A stretch of 64,000 nucleotides of DNA from Amphibalanus amphitrite (taxonomy: Eukaryota; Arthropoda; Thecostraca; Balanomorpha; Balanidae). Numbering within the stretch: the first letter of the stretch is position 1; each line of letters opens with the position of its first letter. The DNA is taken from NCBI RefSeq assembly GCF_019059575.1, contig NW_024881507.1, positions 558,001-622,000 on the forward strand, in the 5' to 3' direction. A program made the position numbers and the translations under genes. This document shows positions 45,626-57,580 of the stretch, in pieces. The notes below the pieces were generated by a model. It ran no database searches. It had not been told where the DNA came from and saw only the letters and a list, made by a program, of their open reading frames with translations.

Positions 45626-46097
45626 AGAGACCCTCCCACCTTCAAAAAAGTTAATGAATTGGCATTAAGTGATGTCGCTAGGTTCAGAAAGGGCGAAAAC
45701 GAATATCTACCAAATTTTATCGAAAAATATTCACCGGTTTTCAAGAGATTAGACTTTTATTTTTGTTTACTTTTTGGGATATCCGCTGCTGTTCCTAGCG
45801 ACTTTATTTGAAAGTGCGGCATTTGTTGCGCGCAAAGTAGCCTATACCACCGCATGCTACCAAACGTTTTAGTAAAATATTAAAAAATCATTAGATCTCC
45901 GCTGACGTCACACATTCAGAGGGGTATCCAAAAGCATTATCCCCTCTGAATCAAAATGCTGCAATTTTGAAATTCAATATTTCCGATTTAAGGCATTTCT
46001 CGATGTTGTGAGTGCGTGCCGAAACCGGTAATTGTGAGCCAGGGATCCCATTTTGGCTATTTCAGCTCAAATCTAATGTTAAGGTGGGAGGGTCCCT
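45626..46097. mobile_element. TTAA MITE, family E, copy 2 (nested)
   Basis: TTAA flanks both ends (45622-45625, 46098-46101). It is the reverse complement of the copy at 16321-16798. It lies inside the hAT block at 43977-46334, so it inserted after that block formed. Confidence 0.9.
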
Positions 46098-46507
46098 TTA
46101 ACTGGTCGATAAAAACAATGGTAAGTGTTTACAAAGTAATATAAAGGCATGGGTCGGGTGGGCTACCATTTATATATTTTTCTTTTTAGTTAAAAAAATT
46201 TCATAGTGTCAGGGCTGTGACGAAAAATAAGTGGCCTAAATCCGATGAGAAAACAGGATTTAGGGGTACCCTAGGTTTGGCTCCTGCATGAGTTGGCCCC
46301 CCCCCCCCAAAACGCAAGCCTGGATCCGCCAGTGGCCAGCGGCCACTCAAATGGTCGGGCTAGGTCAAAAAGCTTTTAAAAAAGCTCAACATCAGTTTTT
46401 CGACTATTACTTTTGATATAGGAGACGAGGTAGAGTAATGAAATTGTCTTGAAGGTGTTAGATCATACATACGGATGAGTTGATGACCATCATGAACTTC
46501 TCAAGTA

Positions 46508-47866
46508 CAGGGTGTAACGAAATTATCCGGACATCTTTCTTCGCGCTGTAATTAAGAAGCAAGACATTCTGATATTTTCCCTTTTGAATTATTATATAGC
46601 CACCTTTCATAAGAGCGCAGGTACACATTTTTGGAGCATTCCAGCCACTGGATTTTCCAGCACAGTGGGTTTCATATAGAGTAGCGCCTTACTAACCTGT
46701 GCCCGCAGTTGGGCGGCGCTGGTGGCGGGTGTCCCCTCATTCATCTCCTGATGGACAATAGTCCATAATATATCGATGGAATTGCATGGGAACTATTTCC
46801 AAGCCATAGCCCTTTAGCCCAGAAGAACAAAAAGGTCATCTCGGCATCACTTCTCATTCTGCTAGGGACTTGAAGGTGGTGCGCCGCCCCGTATGAAGAC
46901 TGCGCAGCTTGAATCAGGCATCGGTACGCGTTCAGAAACCGAGCCATCCTGTGCCGTCTGGTTGAGTGGCTCCAACCAATCGCTAGCCAGGATGTTGCGC
47001 CGGTAATACTCGTCACTGATAGTGGTTTTCTGTGTCGTCATGAACAGCTTGAATATTACACAGCAGCTGAACATGCTCCAGGTCTGGATTTTGGCCGGAT
47101 GTTTGACGCCGGCGACGGCCGGCACATTCGAGCTGCTGGCAGCCCACACATGGACGATTTGACGGTTCAACGGGTATCGCAGCTCGAACAGCTTCCCATC
47201 CGACCAGGTCACCTCATTCGTGTCTTCCTTCGACCAGTGGACACGCCCTGGCCTGAAGCCAAAGGTGGTGGACTGGTTGTTTTTCCGTCAATTTCATTGT
47301 CTTTTCCAGTTTGAAGGGCAGTAAAACCAAGCTAAAGGGCGGGTAACGGTGAGTCATGATGTGGGACCTCTTATTATCTGCCTTGGTAAGAATTCGAGTC
47401 AGTATGCGGATTAATTGGTGCCGTTTCCTTGTCGCTATCTTGACAGCTCTCCTCACCACTTGGCAAAGGGCGCCTTTTGCGATCGAGGCCAGGCTGAGTC
47501 TGCCACCAAGTCCCAGCTTATTACGCCTCAGGCAGATGTGCTACTGGCTGCTGCTGATGTCCAGCTGCTGACAGACCAGCTTCTGGCTCATGCCACCATG
47601 CCACCAACACGTAGCCTTACTACGAAACGAGAGACTGTACTCCTTTCTCTCCACTGCCTTAAACGAAAACTATCAAATGAAACCCGTCGGCGACTCGACT
47701 CTGACTCAGAGCAAGAGTCATTTCGCAAGGTCAGGTCACTGCTGAGTTGAGAGCAGATACCAGAGGTATGCATTCATCCAATTTTCCAGCTTCTGACATT
47801 AAAAGAGAAACTGTGCGAGCAGATATGGCGAAAAAATAGATGTCCGGATAATTTCGTTACACCCTG
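46508..47866 (-). mobile_element. Tc1/mariner element with TA duplication
   Basis: Perfect inverted ends of about 29 bp begin CAGGGTGTAACGAAATTATC. TA lies on each side (46506-46507, 47867-47868). It interrupts AGGTCA-type sequence resembling 51160-51310. The length of 1359 bp is that of a full mariner. The transposase, on the minus strand, is broken and listed separately. Confidence 0.93.
46600..47470 (-). pseudogene. Mariner transposase pseudogene
   Basis: Minus-strand frames read in order show parts of a mariner-type DDE transposase. A helix-turn-helix-like piece is at 47459-47260 (RRAVKIATRKRHQLIRILTR). The catalytic core start is at 47212 (TWSDGKLFELRYPLNRQIVHVWA), in which the usual SDEK acidic residue reads as Gly. 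Then come PAKIQTWSMF and TTISDEYYRRNIL, a frame change near 46900, and a C-terminal tail at about 46740-46600 (TSAAQLRAQVSKALLYMKP). The QDGAPAH motif is disrupted. Several frameshifts make it inactive. Confidence 0.8.
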
Positions 47867-47869
47867 TAG

Positions 47870-48430
47870 GTAAGGGCCATGACCTTGATCTGCGGTCACA
47901 TTTTGAAGTTGAACTTTTTATGTGAAATTATAGGTGTTAACATTCGATGCATGTTAACGAGAGAATGATGACAAAGTGAATTTCTCATAATTTTTCTCAC
48001 CAAAGTTCTTGCAAAAGTTTTTAGCAAAACTATTTTGGTAAAATGCGACTATTTAGATGGTTTTGCCCTCTGCTCTGTAGCCAAACCATTGACATGAGGC
48101 ATTGAGGTCAAATCTTAAAAGCGACAGCGTTTTGAAAGGCCTATCGAATGAGTTGTTAAGCGAAGCTCTAGCTCTTTGGTTCACGAGTTATACGGTTATT
48201 TGTGAAAATATAAAAACTAGAATTTTTTCGTCGTAATCTTGTCTTTGTGTTTATCATAATTTTATCATAACTTCATCCTCGATGACCTCAGCGATGACCT
48301 AATCGAAAAATGACCTCTACGATTCTGAAGCATCCTACAGCTATCTGTTGCTTTTCTCGTCTTTCTAGCCTTCTTAAATTATGATCGGGTCGACGGGTTT
48401 GGCCGATACGCCCCCCCCCCCGCCCATGGC
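47870..48430. repeat. AGGTCA-rich sequence related to 51160-51600
   Basis: Together with 46343-46505 it forms one element split by the mariner copy. Shared words with the 51 kb sequence include ACTTTTGATATAG, ATGACCTTGA and GGGCTATCGAATGCG-like text. It ends in a C-run near 48411-48423. Outer borders are not clear. Confidence 0.6.
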
Positions 48431-49350
48431 TGATTGCACGCGTTAGAGAGCTATCGAACCCACTTGCAGCGCGCTATAGCTTTATATGTCCTCGAGTGTC
48501 GAAATAGGCGAAGCTTTTCCTTCGATGAACATGATGACGTGGGCTTTGGTCTGAACTGCAACATGACTGAAGTAATTTCTCCATGATTTTCGACGCTCTT
48601 TAGAAAGCCGCCTACCGCCGCACTTGTCGCTACGTGACCCTGGAGTCAGGTTAGAAGGGAATATTCAAACACCCCTCAGGGGCGTAAAACTGGAAAGCCT
48701 GGGGCCCTGCTCTGCGGGGCGCGGTCGAGCTAGGTTAGAGCCAGCTCGGGATGTTTACAAGCCCACGTAAAGCCCTCAAGAATCTGCATAGAGCACAGGC
48801 CTTCCAAGACTTGGGGGGTTAGCTAATAGCTATCAACAATCGACATGGTCTTTTGAGACCTGCGTGGTGGCTATCAGAGGTCGGTGGGCCCCTCAAAAGC
48901 CGGTGCAGGAGCCTCAGGTGTCAGTTTGGAGCCATCATGGACCGGTGTGGAGTCCTGATGAATACTTAGGCGTCAAACCCCTAGACGTCAGGGTGGGGCC
49001 GGGCGGTGAGGCAGGCACAGGCCTGAAGAGAAGAGGAATTTTCAGATGTCGGCTTGGCATCTTAAGGGCCCTGCATGGCCTTCTCAGAGGCTGACATATC
49101 GTACTGCGGGACCTCCATGAGCCTCAAAAACCTCTATGGGCCCCCTCACGTTTGGGGTATGCTTGCTTCCTAGTTCCTGAAGCATAAAATCTCTGAGTCT
49201 TGAGATGGGCCCATTAGACATGAACTGGGCCATCAATATACATGTGGTGAGTTGACCTATATCAAACATGATATCGGCTCAATCAGGATTGGGATAGGCC
49301 CTCTCAGACCCAGACCAGGCACGGAGTACGGACCCTCCCACACAGGATGA
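48430..49350. other. Gene-free stretch inside the hAT block
   Basis: Moderately GC-rich. Words such as GGGCCCCTCAAAAG and AGGCCTGAAG recur loosely and grade into the minisatellite that follows. No gene was seen. Confidence 0.45.
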
Positions 49351-49369
49351 TCATTTCATTCCTGGGATG

Positions 49370-50215
49370 AGTCTTCTCAGGCCTGAACTGGGCCCTCTCA
49401 GACCTGAACTGGGCCCCTCTCAGGCCTGAAGTGGACCCTCTCAGGCCTCAAATAGGTCCTCTAGGGCCTGAAATGGGCCCTCTCAGGCCTGACATTAGCC
49501 CTCTCAGACCTGAAATGGGCCCCTCTCAGGCCTCAAATAGGACCTCAAGGGCCTGAAATGGGCCCTGTCAGGCCTGACATTAGCCCTCTCAGATCTGAAA
49601 TGGGCCCTCTCAGACCTGAAATGGGCCCCCTCAGCCCGGAAATGGTCCCTATCATGTCCAAAAAAGGGCCCCTCATACCGTAACTGGGCCATCTCAGGTC
49701 TGAAATGGTGCCTCTTATGCCTGAAATGGGCCCCTCTCAGGCCTCAAACGGGCACTCTCTGGCCTCAAAAGGGCCCTCTCTGGCCTCAAACGGGCCCTCT
49801 CTGGCCTCAAACAGGCCGTCTAGGGCATGAAATGGGCCCTCTCAAGCTTGAAATGGGCCCTCTCAAGCTTGAAATGGGCCCCCTCAGGCCTGAAATGGCC
49901 CCGCTCAGGCCTGAAATGGGCCCCTCTCAGGCCTGAAATGGGCCCTATCAGGCCTCAAACATGCCCTCTAGGGCCTGAAATGGACCCCTTCAGGCCTGAA
50001 ATGGGCCCTCACAAGCATCAAATGGGCCCTCTCGGGCCTGAAATGGGCCCCTCTCAAGCCTCAAACAGCCCCTTTAGGGCCTGAAATGGGCCCTCTCAAG
50101 CTTTAACTGGGCCCCTTCAGGCCTGAAATGGGCTCTCACAGACCTGAAACGGGCCCTCTCAGGCCTGAAATGGCCCTCTCATGCCATGGAACGGGCCCTT
50201 CTAGGCCTTGGATGC
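49370..50215. repeat. 21-bp minisatellite (GGCCTGAAATGGGCCCTCTCA)
   Basis: About forty units of roughly 21 bp, in phase over long stretches. In one forward frame they encode a repeated KWALSSL-type heptapeptide (49827-50084) and in reverse a repeated RSERAHF-type one. The frames have no start context or similarity, so I treat them as by-products of a repeat length divisible by three. Confidence 0.93.
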
Positions 50216-50639
50216 ACCCCCTTAAATAATAAAATGGGACTATAAATCCTAAAGGGGGGCTAACAGGCCTGAAAACTGTTTTTCAGTCCTATGACGGACC
50301 TTGACATTAGTGATAAAAAATTGTCAGGCTGCATAACGTTACAGTTCGAATCGACGGTGGGCCCCTAGGATATGAGACGGGGGTGAGATCTCACCCCTTT
50401 CACCCCCCCCCCCTGGCTGCGCCACTGGTCCCATGTCCAATATCCTGTCACCTTTTTGTCTGAAATCTGTCCAAAGCTTGGATTCGTCCGAAATTTGTCG
50501 GAAAGCTGGATATGGAGAAAGGTAGTGCTAGTTTCAGACACTAGAGTTAAGCCTTTTCAATTTGCATTAAATGCTCTTAAGTGGTTTAAAGCGGTCCAAA
50601 ACTGCTTGGTATGTATGGCCGTAGCTGAGTTGTCTTTTA

Positions 50640-51600
50640 TAACCCGTGCCATGCTGGGGGTGGGCGTTTTCAGCCCACCCCCAGGTCACCCCGTTAGGTT
50701 TTTCGCAAATATCTCAAAAACAGCGGCGCGTAGCTCCGCCGTTCTTGTTACACCTGTCCACACATCTTTTCCACACATGTAAAAAGTTCAGACCCGGGTC
50801 GTTCAAGGTCAGGTCACCAGGTCACGTCAAGAGACCTTACCTCATAAAAAGTTCAAAGAGTTGCTATAGCTACACCGTCTGAACGATCACTTTGAAACTT
50901 TCAGCGATTGATAAGAGTAACAGTATGTATAAAATGTTTATCTCGGATTCTCGATATCTGTGACCTAAGGTCAGGTCAATTTGCGACCTCTCCATTATAA
51001 GTCAAAAGGAGAAAATTGAAATGCGCCTCTTTTGGACTAATGTCGTTCAAAACGCTATCAAAGATCGGTTCACAAATAAACAGGACACCGTGAATCGGAA
51101 AATTGCCCCTGTGACCCCTCTGTGTGCCCCTGAGGTCATCTCAGGTCATGAAAGGTCACCAATAGTTTTTTACTATAACTTTTGATATAGACGTGCTAGA
51201 GCGGTGAAAACACGTCAAATGTGTTCAGCTCGACGATACGGATCGACTAATATGCAACGTGACCCTTTCCGGTCAGGTCATGACCTTGACCTGAGGTCAA
51301 ATTTTCAAAATAACCTTTTAATGTCAACATATAGTTCATTGGACGCGTCTCGACGAGAGGAACACGGTGCTGGCAAAATATTTGCAGTGGCCTTCTTGAG
51401 TCAAAAGTTATTACAGAAAAAAAATGTTTCGTTAGAACGGCTATTTTTAGTTTTTCTCCTCTGGAGGCTAAACCGTTGACCTGATGTCAAATCTGAGAAC
51501 GATACCCAGAAAGGTGTGAGAACAATGCTCAGAAAGTTCTGTAAAAGGGCTATCGAATGCGCTTTTCCGCGGCGCTGTACTCTATTGGTTCCCGAGTTAG
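50640..51600. repeat. AGGTCA-rich repeat, probable decayed TTAA-type element
   Basis: Starts with a GGGGGTGGGCGTTTTCAGCC-type G/C hairpin and CAGCGGCGCGTAGCTCCGCC, like the start of family G. It continues with many AGGTCA/TGACCT words (for example 50805-50830, 50965-50980, 51130-51160, 51270-51300). The TTAA ends are not preserved, so borders are approximate. Confidence 0.6.
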
Positions 51601-54600
51601 TCGTCAGGTGTTTCACGCATCACTGTCAGTTACACGTCTCCTTCAGCTCTGTCACTTCAGTTACGTCAGTCACAGCAGACACCTGGTCAGAACTGCCGTC
51701 GCGCGGTCCGCCCCTGCAGCCCTGTCCGTCATGCAGTCCTCCCGCCCGTGCGGCGGCGGCGGCGGTGTGGCTACCACGCCCGGTGCTCAGTGCCGGCCGG
51801 CCGGCCGCCATTGCAGTCTGACAGCTGACCCATAAATCAGCACAGACGCCGCACTCAGAGAACGCTAACAAGTCATTTACGGGGCGCTGGTGCGCGGCTA
51901 AAAAGACGGCCGGCCCACCGACACTGCCATAGGCGGCTCGGTTTGGCCAGCCTTCAAACGTAAAACCGACATAAATCATTCGAATAACATTAAATTATTT
52001 CAATTAAACTGACAAGTGAGATCATGCAAAGACATAAAGGCATGAATTATTGGTCGCTCGGCGCGGGCAACAATTACATTCGCTGAAAAGACCGGATTTT
52101 GTGCAAAGCGGGACCGCTGGCGGCTGCCGAATGGATACATTTCTCATCGTTGATGATTGTATGCAAGCCGGCTGAGGCCGTTGCGGGCCACATATTGCCG
52201 TATTTGCAGACACCCACGGCAGAAGAATGGCGGCCGAGGTGCAGAGGAGACGGCGCCCGGTGGCCATCCGCAGACCGGCTTTACGGCGGCCGTGCATCCC
52301 CTGCACCGGCGACGGGCCGCCGTCAGACTGTTGGTTCTGCCGTCAGACTGTCCGGTCCGCGCTGTCAGGCAGTCCGGTCTCCGGTCCGCTGTCAGGCAGT
52401 CCGGTCTCCGTCCGCTGTCAGGCGGTCCCGTCTCCGGTCCGCTGTCAGGCAGTCCCGTCTCCGGTCTGCTGTCAGACGGTCCGGTCCGCTGTCAGACGGT
52501 CCGGTCCGCTGTCAGGCAGTCCGGTCTCCGGTCCGCTGTCCGGCAGTCCGGTCTCCGGTCTGCTGTCCGCTGACAGCTGATGCCGCGAGCAGCCAGGTGG
52601 TACGGCACACTGTCAGATGGAACGGCTCGCTGTCAGATCGCTGGATGCTGTCGGGAGTCAGCTGGTATGGCACGCTGCCGCCTGCCAGCGTGCCATACCA
52701 GGCTGGCCAAAACCCGCATGCATTCGGTGTGCCGTGCCTCTCACTGTCCCTCACGTGCTTTTATCTTGTCCTCTCGCTGAACCGAACCGGACACGTTATC
52801 TCTCCGGTCCGTTCCTGTCCGCTATAAGTCTATTTGTGCTGTCCTCCTGGCTCTGATCGGTCATCTGCCAGACCCTCCTGTCATCTTCAGTCCCTCCTGC
52901 TCTCCCTACGTCTGACCAGTTCACTGTCTGCGCCTCCGGTCCACTGTCAGCTCTCATGTTCCCGCATATTGTACTGTCCTCTGACAGCTGTCAGTCCTTC
53001 CTGTGGCCGTGGCCCTATCTCCAATTCAGCCCACCTTCGGAGCTGTCAGCGCCGATCCAGTGGGCGCCGGCCGGTCCGCAACCGAACCGGCCACCTCTCT
53101 GGTTTGCAATCGAGGTATCCAGTTGAAGCAGGACAGTAGAACTAAGAAATAAAGCACCAAAATAAAAAAAGGCAAAACCAGCCCATTTTGAAGACCCAGG
53201 GAGCATTAAAATCACTCTCAGACCCAGGCCGCGATCAGAGCAGCTCAGAGTGTTGAATCAGCAGGAAAGCGAAGACAGCGAACCGTTCCAACCGCCGGTT
53301 CGCTGCACGATCGAGTGTTGGTTTTCGTGGCTCCGTGCAGACTCGGGTCCGCCCAGCACAATTGGCCAGCGCTGAATGACGCCCATTCCTCTCAGCGCCG
53401 ATACAACTCGCAGAAGAAATGTGGCGCCCTCAGTCGTGCGCTCAGCTCACGCCCCAGTTTAATGGTTTCCAGGTACGGCTCTTCCTTTTGGTGAGTGATA
53501 GCGATTGGTATTGAATGTTGCTAATGGCCAATGCCCAGTACGGCTGTGAGTAGTGCCGCAGGTCGTAGTGACGTTCCATGGCTTCACTTTGAACGAAAGA
53601 TCCCGCGCGGGGCATTTGTCGCGCTGTCTCGTCAACACTTCGCTGTCTCCTGTCTCCTGACACATTGTCGGTATCGACGCAAACCTTCATGGGCACTGCC
53701 GTGCAGATACAAAGGCATGAATGGTCACACTGAACAACCATAGAGAGGTCAGCTAATTCACCACGAACTATTTTATCATATTCGTCCAACGATGCTCACA
53801 TTCGTTGCAGCCTTATTGATGAAGACCCCCTTCTACAGTACGGGTAATACACTAGCCCTTTGAGCAGAGAAATGCGTTGGCTACTTGTATCGTTCTGATT
53901 AACAGTTATTCGGAAGCAGCCAGCTGTTTACTACCGTTCGTGGTGGGCCGCTCCGTCTGCGTCTGGTCTATTGACTTCAGCCCGACCCGGCAGTGGGTCA
54001 CAACAGGCGCGGGCGGCCCACGAGTGGGCCACTCACTCGTGGCACCGTGCTGCGCCACATCCCAGAGGCCAAACGGCGCGCACGCTGCGTCCAATTTGCC
54101 TCATCACGAGCCCGGCGCGCCGCGACTGCCCCCAGCCGACTCGGCTCCTCCGTTTGAACAGTCACCGCCGGGAGTCTAATCGATATTATTTTCGATTAAC
54201 TCTATCAATCTGAACTGCAGATCAAAGGTACCGCGTTCTTTTAGGCATCTAAATTGTTGAAACCCCGCAGAGCTAATGGAGTTTAATAGCCGGTCCCGAT
54301 GCGGCCGAGAGGAAACGCTTCCATCTCCCGACCCTGACCGGCGCACTCGAGAACGGGCCGAAACAGACATGTCTCACACAGAAGTAAAAATGTCAATCAT
54401 CGATTAAAGGGTGACTTAACAACCATCTTTGTGGCGGCAAGCAGTAGCCTGATACCCAATCTTCTCTGGGATGGCTATTATTGGCGTCCGGGGTCCGACC
54501 TGTCGGGATTTGAGATACAGCTCTCCTGATTCGGGTGGAAACTGGCGCATCACGCCCATTAGTATGCGTCCCGGAGTCTCCCCGTTCGGTTCCTGGTCTA

Positions 54601-56092
54601 ATGAACGGGCTCGGCTACTGCGACCTAACGCACTGAAGCGTCGGATGTCTTCGCTGAATCGCCGCGCCTTTGTTTATCTCCAGTTTCCAAGCAGATGCAC
54701 AACTTTGACCATCGCTGTGAGTTATTGAGGCGCCAGCAGTTGCTGCCACTAGCCGTGGGCGGCGGCCCGTGTCGTTCAATGAGCTCCCTGACAGGCTGCG
54801 CCAGCCTCCCGACAGCCCCGGTCAGCTCGAGCCGACCGGTGACAGCTCCGCACCTGGTCGGGCGCCGCACCACGAATAACGGGTGAGCAAAAACGCTACC
54901 TGCACCACTGCTGTCCACCGGCCGATAGGTGAAATGGCCAATTTGGACGGTACACCGGACCGGTCCGATCGGCCCGCGCCGTCTGCACGCCCCGGCAAAA
55001 AACGGCCACGCCTCTGAGTACATCGAGCTGACAGCTTTCCAGGTGACTCTACCGGCTCTGGTCGGTGCCCCCCCCCCCCCCGCAAATGGTCTCACGCGAA
55101 CTCCATGAGCGAACAATGCCGGCTGATCAAGTGCTGTCCAGACTGAGACTGGACTCTGGAGCCAATCCAGAAAAATGGGACTTGAAGCCGGAGCTCAATG
55201 GCTATCATTGAAATCATTCATATCCGCTGAATTAGAAACATTTAGCTCAATGTGCCTCAAAATTATTCTTTTAACCATTTTTGCTTCTGCATTCTTATTT
55301 TCTCATTTTAATTTTTATTCAGCTCTTACACTAGGCACGCTGCATATTATTTTATCATTATTATTTAGCCCGTGCATCCCACTTTATAAGCGCGTCGCTG
55401 TCGCACTCGCACCTCCCATTTGCTAGCGCACACGAAGGGAACAAGTTTAATAATATCTCCACTGCTTGGACAGTTTCAGCATGTACCGAGAACTTTCAAC
55501 TTGGCACAATGCACAGGATTAGCCAGGCAAGAATGTTTCCACTAAGTCTAATGAACAGTGTAATTTCCTGGCTTAGTATTATTTTATGAACATATTTTCG
55601 CTGTTTAATTAGTGTGACTTCTTTCTGTTTCAATGTGATACGAGTGGATATAAACTCGGGAAGTGGACGTTCATTTTAGAAAGTGTATGCTAAGACAACA
55701 GAAAGGCTTCCCCAAATGGAATCATTGAGGGATATTGTGCATTGTACGACCTAACATGGCGCCGCAGTCACAGCGTAGGTATATCCTGTACCATGCCGGT
55801 GGTATTTGCCAACAGCCATGTGCGATGCAGATGGCTGTTGGCGAAGACTTTAACCTAGGAAGACTTAGACAAGACTATAGCCTTAACGGAAAAAGGGGCG
55901 AGGACGTCCCCCTGCTTCGTCTTCTGATTCTGAACCATATGACATGAGCTTTGGAAGTCTAAAAAAGCGTTGCCCAAGAAATGTGCTTCGGCCATTTTCT
56001 TGGTCAGGCTGGTGAAACATGATGTCGCTATGTAGGTTGTGGACCCAGTAGGGGCACAAACCAGTAAGATTTTGTTTGTTTGTTTTGTTGGG
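51600..56092. other. Gene-free region with CpG-rich patches
   Basis: GC-rich patches occur at about 51700-51810, 52190-52600, 53020-53110, 53940-54180 and 54590-55080. From 55190 to 56090 the sequence is AT-rich. No frame has recognisable similarity or convincing splicing. The 53442-53789 minus-strand frame is stop-free but unrecognised. Confidence 0.5.
52330..52640. repeat. Minisatellite of GTCCGCTGTCAGGCAGTCCG
   Basis: Units of about 19-27 bp alternate CCGGTCTCCGGTCCGCTGTCAGGCAGT with a shorter form lacking CTCCGGT. The alternation suggests a higher-order repeat. Confidence 0.88.
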
Positions 56093-56096
56093 TTAG

Positions 56097-57268
56097 CCCT
56101 CGCCCCGTTGGGGGGGCCATTTTGGCCCCCCCTGTGGTTTTTCCTGAATAGCAAGAAAACGGCGGCGCGCAGCGCCGCCAAATTTTCAGTACCTTTCCGG
56201 GCATCAATTTGACACCTTCACACCAAATTTCAAGTCTTAGGTCACCTTAGGTCAGGAGTTATTGAGGTCAAACTGAGGTCATGTTCGAGCAAAAATGAGC
56301 AAAAAACATGCAATCTTGAAACGCTCACCAAATCTACAGTTATCAAGCAATTTCAAAGTTCTTTATATGGTCTAATAGACAAAAAGCGGCGCTACAAAAC
56401 TGCTATCTCGGATTTTCAAAATTTTGGGTTTTTGACCCAAAAAATTTCAAAAAATTGATTTTTTTAGAAAAAGTAAAAAAAATCCAAAATTTTTCCGAAT
56501 TTCGAAAAAACCGGAATATATGTGATAGTCCCTGCGCTCTTCTATATACATACCAAATTTCAGATCGATATCTCGTTTTTTGGCCAAGTTATAGCGAAAA
56601 AACTGTTCAAAAATGATGACGTCAAATTTTTGAACTCAATTTTTAGCGATTCTAGACCTTGTACGGCAAAACAAAGACCACCATTGTACTCCCCGTGACG
56701 AGCTGCATCGATTCGATACCCATTTTATGCAAAAATATCAACTTTGAAATTTGACCTTATTTGACCTGACCTTGACCTGACCTTGACCTGACCTTGACCA
56801 AAACGTGACCTAAGCTGGCCCCAAAGGCTGCCTGACCCACATAATCGCATTTGTCATGTAAAATGGACCATAAAACATGTATCACACGACACTTTCATAT
56901 TGTGACCCCCCAGTGACCTGACCTCAGTGACCTGACCTGGTATCAGTGACCTCAACTAGCAAAATATGTGTTTGAAGAACATTTCCCCATCGATGATTTT
57001 CAATGAAATGCATTTTACTCGATTTTACAACGCATTTCTTGAAATGCCTGTAAACGGTGAAAATTGCACCTTTGACCTGACCTGTGACGTCATCGGTTTG
57101 ACCTAGGTCAATAAAATTGGGTCACAAGGTAGTTCCCTGATAGGGCTATCCAACACCGTTTGCCGCTTGTCGCTACGTTGCGTGGTTCTCGAGATCTTAG
57201 GGGGGGGGGCAAAATGGCCCCCCCCCCCAACGGGGCGCGTTGCTCGGCAGAGCCCAACGGGGCGCGGG
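56097..57268. mobile_element. TTAA-type element, family G, copy 2 (TTAG duplication)
   Basis: Nearly identical through most of its length to copy 1 at 17345-18483, including the TGACCTTGACCTGACCTTGA series near 56760-56800. It is flanked by TTAG on both sides (56093-56096, 57269-57272). It sits inside repeat D: the uninterrupted copy at 26905-26930 reads GGGTTATGCCCTTTCGG. It has an extra G-run/C-run segment near 57197-57230. No transposase. Confidence 0.9.
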
Positions 57269-57272
57269 TTAG

Positions 57273-57580
57273 GCCCTTTCGGTCCAATTAGACCATTTCA
57301 GAGCCGGAAGGATGATAGGAATTAGGGGGAGCCACATTGGTCTGGGCAGGCACCCTAGTGAGTCACCGGGGCTGAGTCCGTCCGAATGGACAGGCCGGCC
57401 AGCCCCAAGGTACTCACTGCACCCGGCTACGGGATGCGCTCCCTCGGGAGCAGCGGTGCCGCTCCAAGGGAGCAGCCCGCATGGGATAAAGTTGCCTGTC
57501 CAGCTCGGAGGGGGGTTGTGGCGTGGAGGAGAAGGATTTCTGCATCCTGAGGATAGAAGCATGGAACGGTGAAACCAGTA
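57273..57580 (+). repeat. Repeat D, copy 2 (3' part)
   Basis: Continues repeat D after the family G insertion: GCCCTTTCGG, CATTTCAGAGCCGGAAGGAT, CGGGGCTGAG, CCCGGCTACGGG, ATGGGATAAAGTT and a GCATCCTGAGGAT tail. The 5' piece is at about 56070-56096. Confidence 0.75.

Larger units (their letters stand above)
43977..46334. mobile_element. Nested hAT block, 2.4 kb, with exact 8-bp duplication
   Basis: GCCAGCGG is duplicated at 43969-43976 and 46335-46342. The inverted ends are CACTGGCGGATCCAGG. Two further left-type ends occur inside (CACTGGCGGATCTGG at 44282, CACTGGCGGATCCAGG at 45429), as does a right-type end at 45146-45162. This block is therefore several related elements inserted into one another, or a rearranged composite. 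Confidence 0.85.
43722..50427. mobile_element. 6.7-kb hAT-flanked block with nested insertions
   Basis: GTCCCATG is duplicated exactly at 43714-43721 and 50428-50435. The inverted ends are CAGTGGCGCAGCCAG on both sides, followed by G-rich/C-rich subtermini with GGGGTGAGA words. The block contains a second hAT block, a TTAA MITE, a mariner element, AGGTCA-rich sequence and two minisatellites. No hAT transposase survives, so the original element was small or has lost its gene. Confidence 0.9.
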
